The notes beneath the pieces are model-generated. The model did no database searches, was not told the origin of the DNA, and was given only the letters and a program-made list of their open reading frames with translations. The position numbers and the translations under genes were made by a program. A DNA stretch of 64,000 nucleotides. Origin: Lacrimispora sphenoides (lineage in GTDB: Bacteria > Bacillota > Clostridia > Lachnospirales > Lachnospiraceae). Every line of letters starts with the position of its first letter. The first letter of the stretch is position 1. The stretch spans positions 1,448,001-1,512,000 of the forward strand of contig NZ_FOIP01000001.1 of the NCBI RefSeq assembly GCF_900105215.1, read 5' to 3'. Shown here in pieces: positions 38,243 through 47,449 of the stretch.

Positions 38243-39228
38243 AAAAACAGTTCCTATTTCTGATTATGGTAATCTTGATGGCAGTCATTGCAGTGATCAG
38301 CATTAATTCCGGAAAAATGAATCTCACTCCCGGAGAAGTTTTAAATGTGATCATAGGAAGAGGCACCCCGCAGCAAAACTTAATTATTTTAGAATTCCGC
38401 CTTCCCCGTATTATCCTGTCAATCCTTGTGGGAGTGGGAATGGGGATTTCCGGCTGCATCATGCAGAGCCTTTTGCGAAACGATATGGCAAGTCCCGGTA
38501 CTTTAGGAATCAGCTCCGGCTCAGGGCTGTTTGTACTGATTTTTGTGGTATTGTTTTCTGCAAAGACGGTGTCATCTGCGATTTTGATGCCATTACTTTC
38601 TTTTATCGGAGGAATGACCGCCGCAGGATTGATTTTTCTGCTTTCCTATAGAAGAGGGAAAGACATCTCTCCTACAGGGTTGATCTTAACAGGTGTTGCA
38701 CTGGGAAGCGGATATGGAGCTTTAACGACACTACTGACACTTAAGCTGGATCAGAATCAGATGGATTTTATCCAGCGCTGGAGCGCAGGCAGTTTATGGG
38801 GAGATGAATGGCGTTATCTCGTCATACTGATTCCTTGGACATTGATTTTATGCGGATATGTATTTTATAAAGCCCATATTCTAAACATTCTTAACCTTGG
38901 GAATGAAACGGCTTTAAGCCTGGGTGCTGCAGTAAAACCCGAATTCATCGGATTGACTATAGCAGCAGTGGCACTTTCTTCGGGCAGCGTATCCCTGGGC
39001 GGAAACTTCTTCTTTGTAGGAATGATTTCCCCTCATATGGCAAAAAAATTAATGGGGCCAAACCATAAATTGTTCCTTCCTGCCTCCGGGCTTTGCGGTG
39101 CGATCATTGTACTGCTAGCAGATACCATAACAAGAACCATCAGCCTGGGGGCAGATGTGCCTACAGGTATTGTAATTACGGCGCTTAGTACACCGTACTT
39201 TTTATATCTATTGGCGAAAGCAGATTAA
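38239..39228 (+). CDS. FecCD-family siderophore ABC permease 2
   Basis: The 329-residue FecCD permease is the second half of the channel. Motifs include RLPRIILSILVGVGMGISGC near residue 54, LLRNDMASPGTLGISSG near residue 78 and NFFFVGMISPHMAKKL near residue 256. Its start overlaps the previous stop (ATGA arrangement). The next gene, the ATPase, begins ten bases after its stop and has AAGGAGGAAGG as ribosome binding site. Nothing unusual is seen. Confidence 0.95.
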   Translation: MKKQFLFLIMVILMAVIAVISINSGKMNLTPGEVLNVIIGRGTPQQNLIILEFRLPRIILSILVGVGMGISGCIMQSLLRNDMASPGTLGISSGSGLFVLIFVVLFSAKTVSSAILMPLLSFIGGMTAAGLIFLLSYRRGKDISPTGLILTGVALGSGYGALTTLLTLKLDQNQMDFIQRWSAGSLWGDEWRYLVILIPWTLILCGYVFYKAHILNILNLGNETALSLGAAVKPEFIGLTIAAVALSSGSVSLGGNFFFVGMISPHMAKKLMGPNHKLFLPASGLCGAIIVLLADTITRTISLGADVPTGIVITALSTPYFLYLLAKAD

Positions 39229-39238
39229 GGAGGAAGGC

Positions 39239-40060
39239 ATGAATAGTATCGCGACTAAAAAATTAGATATTGCCTATGACAATACTCTGATTGTGAAGAA
39301 TTTAGATATGGTAATTCCACATAAAAAAATCACTTCGATTATTGGCCCCAATGGATGCGGGAAATCCACGGTGCTAAAAGCCATTGGACGCATTTTAAAG
39401 CCCAAAAACGGAATGGTTTATTTAAATGGCGGTGATATCTCAATACTTCCAACAAAGGAAATTGCAAAAAAAATGGCGGTTTTGCCACAATCGCCTTCCG
39501 CTCCCGGCGGGCTGACCGTAAGTGAACTGGTTGCATATGGGCGTTTTCCTCATCAAAGCGGGTTTGGAAAATTGACTCCTGAGGATAAAGAAATAGTGCG
39601 GTGGGCAATTTCGGCAACCAAGCTTATGGATTTAGAACATCGGGAAGTAAATACATTATCCGGGGGGCAGCGGCAAAGAGTCTGGATTGCTATGGCACTT
39701 GCTCAGCAGACAGATCTGATTTTACTTGACGAACCTACTACTTATCTGGATCTGGCCCATCAGCTTGAAGTATTGGAGCTTTTATATGGGCTGAACCGCA
39801 GCCAGGGCTGCACCATTGCCATGGTTCTTCATGATTTAAATTTGGCGGCACGTTTTTCGGACTATATGATTGCGGTCCGCGGAGGAAAAATCATTCAGCA
39901 TGGCAGTCCGGAAGAAGTAATGGTACCTCATGTATTAAAAGAGACATTTTCCATAGATGCTGAAATTGTCAAGGAACCAAGAACAGGACGGCCTGTATGC
40001 CTGACATATGCTCTTTTACATCAGGAACGTCTGTCACCAAAGGAGGCGATTTCCGTATGA
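39239..40060 (+). CDS. FecE-type siderophore ABC ATPase
   Basis: The 273-residue ATPase has Walker A GPNGCGKST (residues 36-44), the signature LSGGQRQR near residue 141 and Walker B LILLDEPTT near residue 160, followed by a switch His in VLHDLN. It powers the FecCD permease pair. The family is FepC/FecE/BtuD and the length is normal. Its stop codon overlaps the start of the following ABC exporter gene (ATGA), so the two are probably translated together. Confidence 0.95.
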   Translation: MNSIATKKLDIAYDNTLIVKNLDMVIPHKKITSIIGPNGCGKSTVLKAIGRILKPKNGMVYLNGGDISILPTKEIAKKMAVLPQSPSAPGGLTVSELVAYGRFPHQSGFGKLTPEDKEIVRWAISATKLMDLEHREVNTLSGGQRQRVWIAMALAQQTDLILLDEPTTYLDLAHQLEVLELLYGLNRSQGCTIAMVLHDLNLAARFSDYMIAVRGGKIIQHGSPEEVMVPHVLKETFSIDAEIVKEPRTGRPVCLTYALLHQERLSPKEAISV

Positions 40061-41781
40061 GAACTGCACTGCGGATATTCCGGGAGGCAAAAAGGTACAG
40101 GATTCATCTGATCGCTGCACTTTTTGCCCTCGTGGTATCTACGGCAGCCGGATTTTATATGCCGTGGGCATTAAGGGAATTAACGGCACTTGCTACAGAA
40201 GGAATCAGTGACTTTCAAGTACAGGCCCTGCGTATCGGACTCTTACTTATGGCAGCAGCTACAATCCAGGCGGCAGGTACTTCTGCGGCAGGATATTTAA
40301 ATCATTATGCGGCCCTTCATTATGTGGCAGACTTACGCAAGCGGCTTTACGGGAAACTGCAGCATATGAGCTTAAGTTATTTTCATAAAAGCAGGACAGG
40401 CGATCTCACCAGCCGTGTAGTAAATGATGCGCTGGATGCTGAGGTACTTTTGGCACATGTGATTCCGGATTTTGCAGTCAATGTCCTTACATTTATAGGA
40501 GTAGGAGCTTTGCTGTTTACGATCAATGGCAAGCTTGCCATAATGAGTCTGGTTACCATACCTTTTCTTCTGGGGATTACCATATGGCAGAGCCGTCACG
40601 TATCTCCAACGTGGAAAGAAAATTCCAGGGTAAGAGGAGAACTTGCAGGAAAAGTGCAGGACAATCTTTCCGGTATAAAAGAAATTCAGATTTTTAATCA
40701 GCAAAGCCATGAGGAATGCAAGGTTGCAAATCTTTCACTGCTCCACAGTTTAGCGTATCTTCGTGCAAGTTTCTTTTTTGAAACAACGTATCCCCTGCTT
40801 GCCTTTGTCACTGCACTTGGAACGGTGATTGTTGTCGTTTATGGCGGGTACCTGGTGGGAACGGGGGAAGTGGAGATAGCAGACATTGTTGGATTTGTCA
40901 TGTATCTGTCCATGTTTTATGGTCCTGTAAAAAGTTTTTCCTCTCTTGCGGAAAGGGCAGGAGAAGCCGGAGCCGGATGCAAACGGGTATTTGATGTTTT
41001 TGATGAGATCCCGGAAGTAAAGGAAAAGAAAAATGCAAAAGTCCTTAAAAGAGTTAAAGGTGAAATTGTGCTGAAAGATCTTTCTTTTTCTTATCAGGAA
41101 GATCTTCCGGTAATGAAGAATATTAACCTTACCATTAAGAAAGGGCAAACGGTGGCTTTGGTTGGGACTACAGGTGTAGGCAAAAGCACCATAGCAAACC
41201 TGATCAATCGGTTTTATGATCCTCAGGAAGGAGCTGTATTCATCGACGGTGTTGATATCCGGGATGTGACGCTTTCCAGTTTAAGGGATAATATCTCCAT
41301 GGTGTTACAGGATACATTCCTTTTTAATGGAACGGTGTATGAGAATATTGTATACGGCTGGAAGGATGCGAAAAGAGAAGATGTCATTGCGGCGGCAAAG
41401 GCTGCAAATGCCCACGACTTTATTGAGAAGATGGAAAACGGATATGATACGTTTATTGGGGAACGGGGTGTTTTACTGTCCGGAGGACAAAGACAGAGGA
41501 TTGCCATTGCCCGTGCGATTTTAAGAGACTCTCCAATCCTGATCCTGGATGAGGCAACCTCTGCCTTGGATACAAAAACAGAAAAGGAAATACAGGCGGC
41601 TTTGAATGAGATTTCAAAGGAGCGAACGACCATAATGATTGCACACAGGCTTTCTACTACCCGTGAGGCTGATTTGATTGTAGTACTTGAGGGGACCGGT
41701 ATTGCAGAGATGGGCACACATGACGAGCTGATTGCCAAGGGAGGAATTTTTGCACGTCTGAATGGAGCTCAGGCATCGTAG
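40057..41781 (+). CDS. ABC exporter-fold half transporter (TMD-NBD) in the iron operon
   Basis: The 574-residue protein fuses a six-helix type IV (exporter-fold) membrane domain (residues about 10-310) to an ATPase domain. The ATPase has Walker A GTTGVGKST near 370, LSGGQRQR near 474 and ILILDEATS near 496. It should work as a homodimer. I chose the ATG at 40057, preceded by AAAGGAGG and overlapping the FecE stop, over an in-frame ATG at 39997 inside FecE. Exporter-fold proteins in iron operons include the siderophore importers YbtPQ and IrtAB and also siderophore or haem exporters. Which applies here is open. It is the last gene before a strong terminator. Confidence 0.9.
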   Translation: MRTALRIFREAKRYRIHLIAALFALVVSTAAGFYMPWALRELTALATEGISDFQVQALRIGLLLMAAATIQAAGTSAAGYLNHYAALHYVADLRKRLYGKLQHMSLSYFHKSRTGDLTSRVVNDALDAEVLLAHVIPDFAVNVLTFIGVGALLFTINGKLAIMSLVTIPFLLGITIWQSRHVSPTWKENSRVRGELAGKVQDNLSGIKEIQIFNQQSHEECKVANLSLLHSLAYLRASFFFETTYPLLAFVTALGTVIVVVYGGYLVGTGEVEIADIVGFVMYLSMFYGPVKSFSSLAERAGEAGAGCKRVFDVFDEIPEVKEKKNAKVLKRVKGEIVLKDLSFSYQEDLPVMKNINLTIKKGQTVALVGTTGVGKSTIANLINRFYDPQEGAVFIDGVDIRDVTLSSLRDNISMVLQDTFLFNGTVYENIVYGWKDAKREDVIAAAKAANAHDFIEKMENGYDTFIGERGVLLSGGQRQRIAIARAILRDSPILILDEATSALDTKTEKEIQAALNEISKERTTIMIAHRLSTTREADLIVVLEGTGIAEMGTHDELIAKGGIFARLNGAQAS

Positions 41782-41794
41782 GGTATGTTATTAA

Positions 41795-41831
41795 AAAACG
41801 GACCACGGAAGAATTTTCTGTGGTCCGTTTT
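41795..41831. terminator. Bidirectional terminator between the iron operon and YesN
   Basis: A perfect 12-bp stem AAAACGGACCAC (41795-41806) with GTGGTCCGTTTT (41820-41831) serves both convergent transcripts. Confidence 0.92.
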
Positions 41832-41863
41832 CCTATGGAAACGGCAGTAGGAGATAGGAACTA

Positions 41864-42655
41864 TTACTTCCCATCCCCTACCTCCATAAATTTAGCAGGA
41901 GAGCAGCCTATATACTTCTTAAACACTTTAATAAAATACTTATATTCAGAAAATCCCACCATCTCAGCAATTTCATATACCTTATATTGATCTGATTTCA
42001 GAAGTTCCACAGCTTTCTGCATCCGGTAACGGTTTAAAAAATCATTAAAGGTATAGCCGGTCTCGCTTTTAAATTTCGTATTCAGATAAGTACAGGAAAG
42101 ATTATATTCTTCGCTTAAATCGGTTAAGGAAAGGCGGGAAGAATAATGCTCTTCGATATACTTTACCATGGAGCTCACATATTTATTTTTGAAGGTGACG
42201 GTTTCAGAAATATCTGTTTCTAATATGCCCAGCTTTTTCTTCTCCAGATCGATTTGCCGGATGTATCCCTTTATTCGTGTATTCGCTTCCAGTTTCTCGG
42301 TTATCTTAAGAATCGCATCATAAAGTTCTGTAAAATCCACGGGTTTTAACAGATATTCTGTGACGCCAAGGCGAATCGCCTTTTTTGCAAATTCAAATTC
42401 ACTGTATCCGGATACGATAATGGCTTCATAGCCGTATTCTTTAATGCTTTCTTCCAACATCTGCAGTCCGTTCATGATGGGCATGTTGATATCTACAATT
42501 ACTATGTCGGGCTCATTATCTTTGATCTTTTGGATGCCATCGACTCCGTCTATGGCTTCGCCTACGACTACGCAGTTGATTTCCTGCCAATTTACCATGA
42601 ACATCAGACCTTTTCTGATGATATCTTCATCTTCTACAAGTAGAACTTTATACAT
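41864..42655 (-). CDS. YesN-type response regulator (REC plus AraC HTH)
   Basis: The 263-residue protein has a receiver domain with acidic pocket VEDED and phosphoacceptor Asp55 (in VDINMP). A C-terminal AraC-type DNA-binding domain follows (LSLTDLSEEYNLSCTYLN near residue 177, GFSEYKYFIKVFKKYIGC near 230). It is encoded directly after its partner kinase with an eight-base overlap. YesMN-type pairs typically control a neighbouring solute uptake operon, here probably the AfuABC-like importer at 44592-48538. The linker between domains is shorter than in many YesN proteins, and the total length is at the small end. Confidence 0.93.
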   Translation of the reverse strand: MYKVLLVEDEDIIRKGLMFMVNWQEINCVVVGEAIDGVDGIQKIKDNEPDIVIVDINMPIMNGLQMLEESIKEYGYEAIIVSGYSEFEFAKKAIRLGVTEYLLKPVDFTELYDAILKITEKLEANTRIKGYIRQIDLEKKKLGILETDISETVTFKNKYVSSMVKYIEEHYSSRLSLTDLSEEYNLSCTYLNTKFKSETGYTFNDFLNRYRMQKAVELLKSDQYKVYEIAEMVGFSEYKYFIKVFKKYIGCSPAKFMEVGDGK

Positions 42656-44372
42656 AATAATCCTCCATATCTGCCGGCATGGTTACTGTGACCCGTGTGC
42701 CGGAACCTGGCTGGCTTTCGATGGTCACGCCGTATCCAGTACCATATAACAGACGGACAACACGATGGGAATTATAGAGACCAATATGCTCCTTATATCC
42801 GTCCTCCAATTCCAATCCGGCCCGCAGACTGGCAAGGCGTTCTCCATCAATCCCGCTTCCGTCATCCTCCACACACAGCTCCAGGAGGTCTCCATGCACC
42901 CGTCCGGTGATCGTAATGGAGATGGAATGGGTATTTTTCATGCCGTGAACCAGGGAATTCTCCACAACCGGCTGCAGCAGCAGCTTGGGAATCCGGTATT
43001 CCAGAAGTTCCTCCGGAATATCAATATGATATTTCAAACGCCGGTTATAGCGCATTTTTTGTAACAGGAGATAATCATTGATATATTCAATATCCGTTCT
43101 GAGGGAGACTATGGTGCTGCCATAATAGATGCTGTAGCGCATGAGTCTGGCAAAGGACTGAACCATATCAGAGGCTTTTGCCGCATCAATCATAATTTCA
43201 TACCGTAGGGTCTCCATAACGTTGAAAATAAAATGTGGGTTAAATTGTTCTTCTAATTGCTTGATTTCCATGGTCCGTTTTCGTTCGGACAGTTCACTGT
43301 TATATTTCAGTAGCTCTTCCCGCTGTATTACCATGTGGCGGTATGCATCATCAAGCTTCTGGAATTCATCAAATACTTGAGAACGGAGCTGATATTCCAT
43401 ATTTCCTTTTCCCATCTGCTCAATGGATTTCTGGAGTTCATTGATGGCCAGAAGGTTTTTCTGGGTAATGTGCTCGATTACAGGCAATGAAATAATGACC
43501 AGTAGGATGCCTACAATGAGCATGAATACAATGCAGTATAACAGGAGGTCTTTCTGATATTCAGTGGAAACCAGTGTATATAGGATTAAAGAACTCCCGG
43601 GAAGTGAACTTTTTTGAATGTGATAATGTTTTCCATTGACCTTTACCACACTTCCTTCCTGCCAGTCCATCCGGTATTTTCCGGAAGGGTACTTGTCTAT
43701 GGGGTCAGTCTGCTGGCGGCTGATAGAAAAGATCAGGTTATCATATCGGTCCGTGATGATGACATCATCCAGAGGATATTCGCGGATGATCTCATAAAGA
43801 TAAGTATCCAGCAGGTCAAAAAACAGATAGCCGGTAAGTGTGCCGTCCATTATCACAGCTTTGCCAAGAATTAAATCCCCTGCCTGTTCATTGGCATAGT
43901 TTAAACGGCTTGGCAGTGTGAAGATCTTTTCGGGCTGTTCCTGCATCTGACTGGTCATGCGGCGAAAGATATCACTTTCATGGAAAATCTCCTGGTTGCC
44001 GGCAAATAGATTGCTGCTGACGATGCGTCCATTCTGGTCTAAGAGTATAAATGATGAACGGATAGTCTGGGAGTTGGTAAAGTCATAAAGAAGCCGGTTA
44101 TTTGCAGTGGTGGCGGCAGGGTCTGTGCTGTTTAGTGCGGTCTGAAGATCCGGATTTTGGGTGAGTTCGGTCAGTCCTTTTTGATAGAGAAGGATTTGTT
44201 GATCCAGGATGCCGGATAACTGAATGTGATTTCTTTTATTTGGACCGGAGATAATCCATTGTACATTGATTAGTAGAAATAAAAGCACCAGCACAAATAA
44301 TAGTGAGATGATGGATAGTGCGTATTTCATAAAGGATTTTTTGATATAGTCCTTGTACTGATTACTTTTCAT
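42648..44372 (-). CDS. YesM-type sensor histidine kinase
   Basis: The 574-residue membrane kinase has an N-terminal helix (about 12-35), an extracytoplasmic sensing domain (about 36-280), a second membrane helix (about 281-302) and a HAMP-like linker. The His_kinase domain has the phosphoacceptor in EEQFNPHFIFNVMETLRYE near residue 382, and the HATPase_c domain has VVENSLVHGM and VEDDGSGIDG. The pattern is that of the YesM/LytS group. It should phosphorylate the response regulator encoded next. The signal is unknown; a transported solute or its binding protein is plausible because the importer genes lie immediately upstream. Confidence 0.93.
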   Translation of the reverse strand: MKSNQYKDYIKKSFMKYALSIISLLFVLVLLFLLINVQWIISGPNKRNHIQLSGILDQQILLYQKGLTELTQNPDLQTALNSTDPAATTANNRLLYDFTNSQTIRSSFILLDQNGRIVSSNLFAGNQEIFHESDIFRRMTSQMQEQPEKIFTLPSRLNYANEQAGDLILGKAVIMDGTLTGYLFFDLLDTYLYEIIREYPLDDVIITDRYDNLIFSISRQQTDPIDKYPSGKYRMDWQEGSVVKVNGKHYHIQKSSLPGSSLILYTLVSTEYQKDLLLYCIVFMLIVGILLVIISLPVIEHITQKNLLAINELQKSIEQMGKGNMEYQLRSQVFDEFQKLDDAYRHMVIQREELLKYNSELSERKRTMEIKQLEEQFNPHFIFNVMETLRYEIMIDAAKASDMVQSFARLMRYSIYYGSTIVSLRTDIEYINDYLLLQKMRYNRRLKYHIDIPEELLEYRIPKLLLQPVVENSLVHGMKNTHSISITITGRVHGDLLELCVEDDGSGIDGERLASLRAGLELEDGYKEHIGLYNSHRVVRLLYGTGYGVTIESQPGSGTRVTVTMPADMEDYYV

Positions 44373-44437
44373 GAGGGGGCCTCCGGATGTATGTGGGTGT
44401 TGGTTGAGGGGGGGGAGTAGAGTGCGGGGTTATAGGT

Positions 44438-44446
44438 ATTATATCA
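44438..44446 (-). promoter_or_regulatory. Extended -10 promoter of the yesMN-like operon
   Basis: On the minus strand, TGA followed by TATAAT forms an extended -10 box, with no clear -35. The stem at 44461-44489 occupies the -35 region. The transcript leader is about 60 nt. Confidence 0.45.
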
Positions 44447-44460
44447 TAAGTCCGCAGTGT

Positions 44461-44489
44461 ATCTCATAAAACCTGCGGTTTTATGAGAT
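44461..44489. repeat. 13-bp perfect inverted repeat
   Basis: Arms 44461-44473 and 44477-44489 are perfect complements around a TGC loop. It lies between the permease stop and the kinase promoter. No T tract follows on either strand, so it is not a standard terminator. Confidence 0.7.
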
Positions 44490-44620
44490 AACGGGCATTC
44501 GCCCTATGAAATAAGTCATGAAAAGATTTTCTTATGTGCAAGCACAACGAAATTCTTTTCATGACTTATTTCCCACTGCTCATTGCTTTCGCTAAATGCT
44601 TATATCATTGCTGCCCGTTA
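44489..44620. repeat. Nested inverted-repeat element of about 132 bp
   Basis: Outer 9-bp ends TAACGGGCA (44489-44497) and TGCCCGTTA (44612-44620) enclose a perfect 19-bp inverted repeat (44508-44526 with 44554-44572). The structure resembles a small palindromic dispersed repeat or MITE-like element. Its right end overlaps the last codons of the permease gene, including its stop. Whether other copies exist outside the window is unknown. Confidence 0.55.
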
Positions 44621-46256
44621 GTTTGAAGAATAAAAGCAGCGATAGAATACTGGTCAGAGTTAAAATGGTTGAATATGCAGCAGCATTACCAAAGTTGCTT
44701 CTTATAACCTCCGCGTATATAGCTACGGTAAGCGTCTGGGTCTTGCTGGTATAGAGGATGATGGAAGAGCTCAGCTCACTGATCAAAGTGATCCAGCTCA
44801 TAATAGCGCCGGATAATACACCGGACATCATCATTGGAACTGTAATTTTTGCAAATGACTTCGTCTCTGAGCAGCCCAGACTGATGGCGGCTTCCTCCAC
44901 ACTGGGACTGATCTGTCCGATGATGGCAGTACTGGAACGGATGGTGTAGGGCATACGCCGGATGGACAGTGAGATGACGATAATGAGGGCAGTGCCACTG
45001 AGTAGAAACGGTTTTGTGTTAAAAGCATATAAAAATGAGATACCCAGTACAGAACCTGGTATGATGTAGGGGAACATTGTGACCGTATCAAGAATATTAG
45101 TTAAAATTGATTTTTTTCGTACAGTCAGGTACGAGATCAATATTCCCAGCACCACGACGATAGCGATGGCACACAGCCCGAATAAATAGGTGTTGAAAAT
45201 AGCGCCGTTGTTATTCTTGGAAAACAGTGTGTTTCGATAGTTATCAAGCGAGAAGCCTCCGGTGTATACGCTTCCCCCTCCGGTAGCCAGGAAGGAAGTG
45301 AAGATAACAGTAAGCTGCGGAAGAATGGCGATGAGGACTACCAGGTATACAAACAAATGGGATAATACATTTTTAAGACCAGTGCAATGTTCTGCTTCCA
45401 TGGGTTTTAGTGCGGTCATGGAATAGGTATATCGGTTTCCCAGATAGCGCTGGAAGAAGAATAACAGCAGGGTGATTCCGATGATAATGACGCAGAGAGC
45501 AGCAGCGAAATGGTCATCGGTACTGACCTCGCCCATAAACTGGCTGTACATCAAAACCGGGAATGTCTTATAACCTTCACCGATCAGCATAGGGGTACCA
45601 AAGTCGGAGAAGACTCTCATAAACACCAGTAAGGAGCTGGCAAGCATGGTGGGCATGACCAGCGGCACGATCACTTGAACCACTCTCTGCATAGCACTGC
45701 AGCCTAGGCTTTCCGCGGCTTCATTTAAGGAGTTATCCAGGTTTTTAAGAGCGCCTGAAATATACATATAAACCAGTGGAAAGGATTGCAGAGAGAAGAC
45801 AAGTACAATTCCTGCAAATCCATAAATGCCGTTTAACTTCACATGAAACAGATCGTTTAAGATTTTGGTGATAAATCCATTGCGCCCCAGTAACTGGATC
45901 CAGGCATAAGCTCCGATAAATGGTGGAGAAAGATAGGACATGACGATCAGGATATTTAAATACTTACTCCCTCTGATTCGTACACTTCGCAAAACATATG
46001 CCATAACCAGACCCAGAACAGCCGCCAGCAAGGTGGAAACAATGGTGACTTTAAAACTGTTTACCAGAGTGCTCCAGTAGTATTTTCTGGCGAAGAATTT
46101 ACCGAAATATGCAAGACTGAAGGAACCATCCTCGGACAGCACGCTCTTATATAAGATCAGAATTAAGGGGTAGACTACGAAGATGAGAAAAAGGCCGAGA
46201 ATCCCCAGCGCCATAGCTACCCAGATATTGAACTTCTTTTCGCCGGCATATCTCAT
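44592..46256 (-). CDS. AfuB/FbpB-type ABC permease (fused two-domain)
   Basis: The 554-residue protein has two BPD_transp_1 permease domains in one chain, about twelve helices. Each half has an EAA loop: EAAESLGCSAMQRVVQVIVP near residue 183 and EEAAISLGCSETKSFAKITVP near residue 462. This layout is typical of the ferric-ion and phosphosugar importers SfuB/FbpB/AfuB. It shares a four-base overlap with the ATPase gene. The last nine codons and stop fall inside an inverted-repeat element (44489-44620), so the C-terminal tail may have been set by that insertion. Confidence 0.93.
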   Translation of the reverse strand: MRYAGEKKFNIWVAMALGILGLFLIFVVYPLILILYKSVLSEDGSFSLAYFGKFFARKYYWSTLVNSFKVTIVSTLLAAVLGLVMAYVLRSVRIRGSKYLNILIVMSYLSPPFIGAYAWIQLLGRNGFITKILNDLFHVKLNGIYGFAGIVLVFSLQSFPLVYMYISGALKNLDNSLNEAAESLGCSAMQRVVQVIVPLVMPTMLASSLLVFMRVFSDFGTPMLIGEGYKTFPVLMYSQFMGEVSTDDHFAAALCVIIIGITLLLFFFQRYLGNRYTYSMTALKPMEAEHCTGLKNVLSHLFVYLVVLIAILPQLTVIFTSFLATGGGSVYTGGFSLDNYRNTLFSKNNNGAIFNTYLFGLCAIAIVVVLGILISYLTVRKKSILTNILDTVTMFPYIIPGSVLGISFLYAFNTKPFLLSGTALIIVISLSIRRMPYTIRSSTAIIGQISPSVEEAAISLGCSETKSFAKITVPMMMSGVLSGAIMSWITLISELSSSIILYTSKTQTLTVAIYAEVIRSNFGNAAAYSTILTLTSILSLLLFFKLTGSNDISI

Positions 46257-47353
46257 ACCTGATCCCTCCTAACCACAAGATTTTTATTTCCGTCTTCGGT
46301 ATAAACGTTGATCTTTTGAGGCTGTACAGCAAGACGGATGTCAGTGCCATCCGGGATGATGTCCCAGATATCGGAATTCTGGATGACTTCAATTTCCTGC
46401 CCGTTTGCCAGGGTAACAAAATAATGGGTGGTAATGCCAAGAAATACACTGCTTTTTACTGTCCCAGGGATGCCATAGCCGTCTGCCTGATTGATGATGA
46501 ATTCTTCGGGGCGAACGGATACCTTGATATTCTGACCGTCTTTCACCTCATGGCTTAAATGATCCATAGGAACGGTATAATCCTGAATCTGAATGAAAGT
46601 CACACCGTTTTTCATCGATGTTATGCCGGATAGGATATTGGATAAGCCGATAAAGGTAGATACAAACAGGTTTGCAGGGCGCTGGTAGATGTTCTTAGGC
46701 GTATCGATCTGCTGGATAACACCGCCGTTCATGACTGCGATCCGGTCTGATACAGCCAGAGCCTCTTCCTGGTCATGAGTTACATAAACGGTGGTGATGC
46801 CGATCTGCTGCTGGATCCGCTTAATGGCATTTCTCATCTCCACACGAAGTTTCGCATCCAGGTTTGACAACGGTTCATCCATCAGAAGAACTTCGGGATG
46901 GATGACGATGGCCCGAGCTAAGGCGACTCGCTGCTGCTGGCCGCCTGACAGCTTGGCGGGCATACGATTTTTTAAATGATCGATTTTAACAATTTTCAAG
47001 ATTTCATCCACTTGGGCATCGATTTGTGATGCAGGTATTTTTCTGTTTTTCAGTCCAAAAGCCACATTGTCCTTGACTGACATGTGAGGGAAAATGGCAT
47101 AGTTCTGGAAGACCATACCCATGTTTCGTTTGTTGGTGGGGATGTTGTTAATTACCTTCTGGTCTACCTTGATTTCACCGCCTTCGATGCTGTTAAAGCC
47201 GATGATCATTCGAAGCAGGGTCGTCTTGCCGCAGCCGGATGGTCCTAACAGGGTGAAGAACTCTCCTGGTTTAATATCCAGGGATAATCCATTGATAATG
47301 GTATCTTTTCCAAATCGTTTTACTGCGTTTTCTATACTGATTGCTACTCCCAT
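46253..47353 (-). CDS. AfuC/FbpC-type ABC ATPase
   Basis: The 366-residue ATPase starts at the ATG at 47353, which follows GAGGAGAGAGG; an upstream in-frame start at 47440 would run through the terminator hairpin and is rejected. Motifs are Walker A GPSGCGKTT near residue 37, LSGGQQQR near 136 and Walker B VLLMDEPLSNLD near 156. A C-terminal TOBE/OB regulatory part has VSVRPEEF near 266. It energises the two-domain permease. The family covers ferric iron, spermidine, sulfate and phosphosugar systems, so the substrate follows the binding protein only. Confidence 0.93.
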   Translation of the reverse strand: MGVAISIENAVKRFGKDTIINGLSLDIKPGEFFTLLGPSGCGKTTLLRMIIGFNSIEGGEIKVDQKVINNIPTNKRNMGMVFQNYAIFPHMSVKDNVAFGLKNRKIPASQIDAQVDEILKIVKIDHLKNRMPAKLSGGQQQRVALARAIVIHPEVLLMDEPLSNLDAKLRVEMRNAIKRIQQQIGITTVYVTHDQEEALAVSDRIAVMNGGVIQQIDTPKNIYQRPANLFVSTFIGLSNILSGITSMKNGVTFIQIQDYTVPMDHLSHEVKDGQNIKVSVRPEEFIINQADGYGIPGTVKSSVFLGITTHYFVTLANGQEIEVIQNSDIWDIIPDGTDIRLAVQPQKINVYTEDGNKNLVVRRDQV

Positions 47354-47392
47354 AGTTCCTCTCTCCTCACGTACTCCGTATTTTTTGGTACA

Positions 47393-47429
47393 AAAAGACT
47401 GCCCCTGACTGAGTCTCAGGCAGTCTTTT
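47393..47429. terminator. Intercistronic terminator between binding protein and ATPase genes
   Basis: A perfect 11-bp stem AAAAGACTGCC (47393-47403) with GGCAGTCTTTT (47419-47429). On the minus strand it lies just after the binding-protein stop. Partial termination here would give more binding protein than membrane components. Confidence 0.85.
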
Positions 47430-47449
47430 GTTTGGATCAATGCAATTTA

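Noticed and set aside
41223..41738. Minus-strand open frame opposite the ABC exporter ATPase domain
   Set aside because: Low-complexity Ser/Val-rich translation typical of the shadow of an ATPase domain; the plus-strand motifs are clear.
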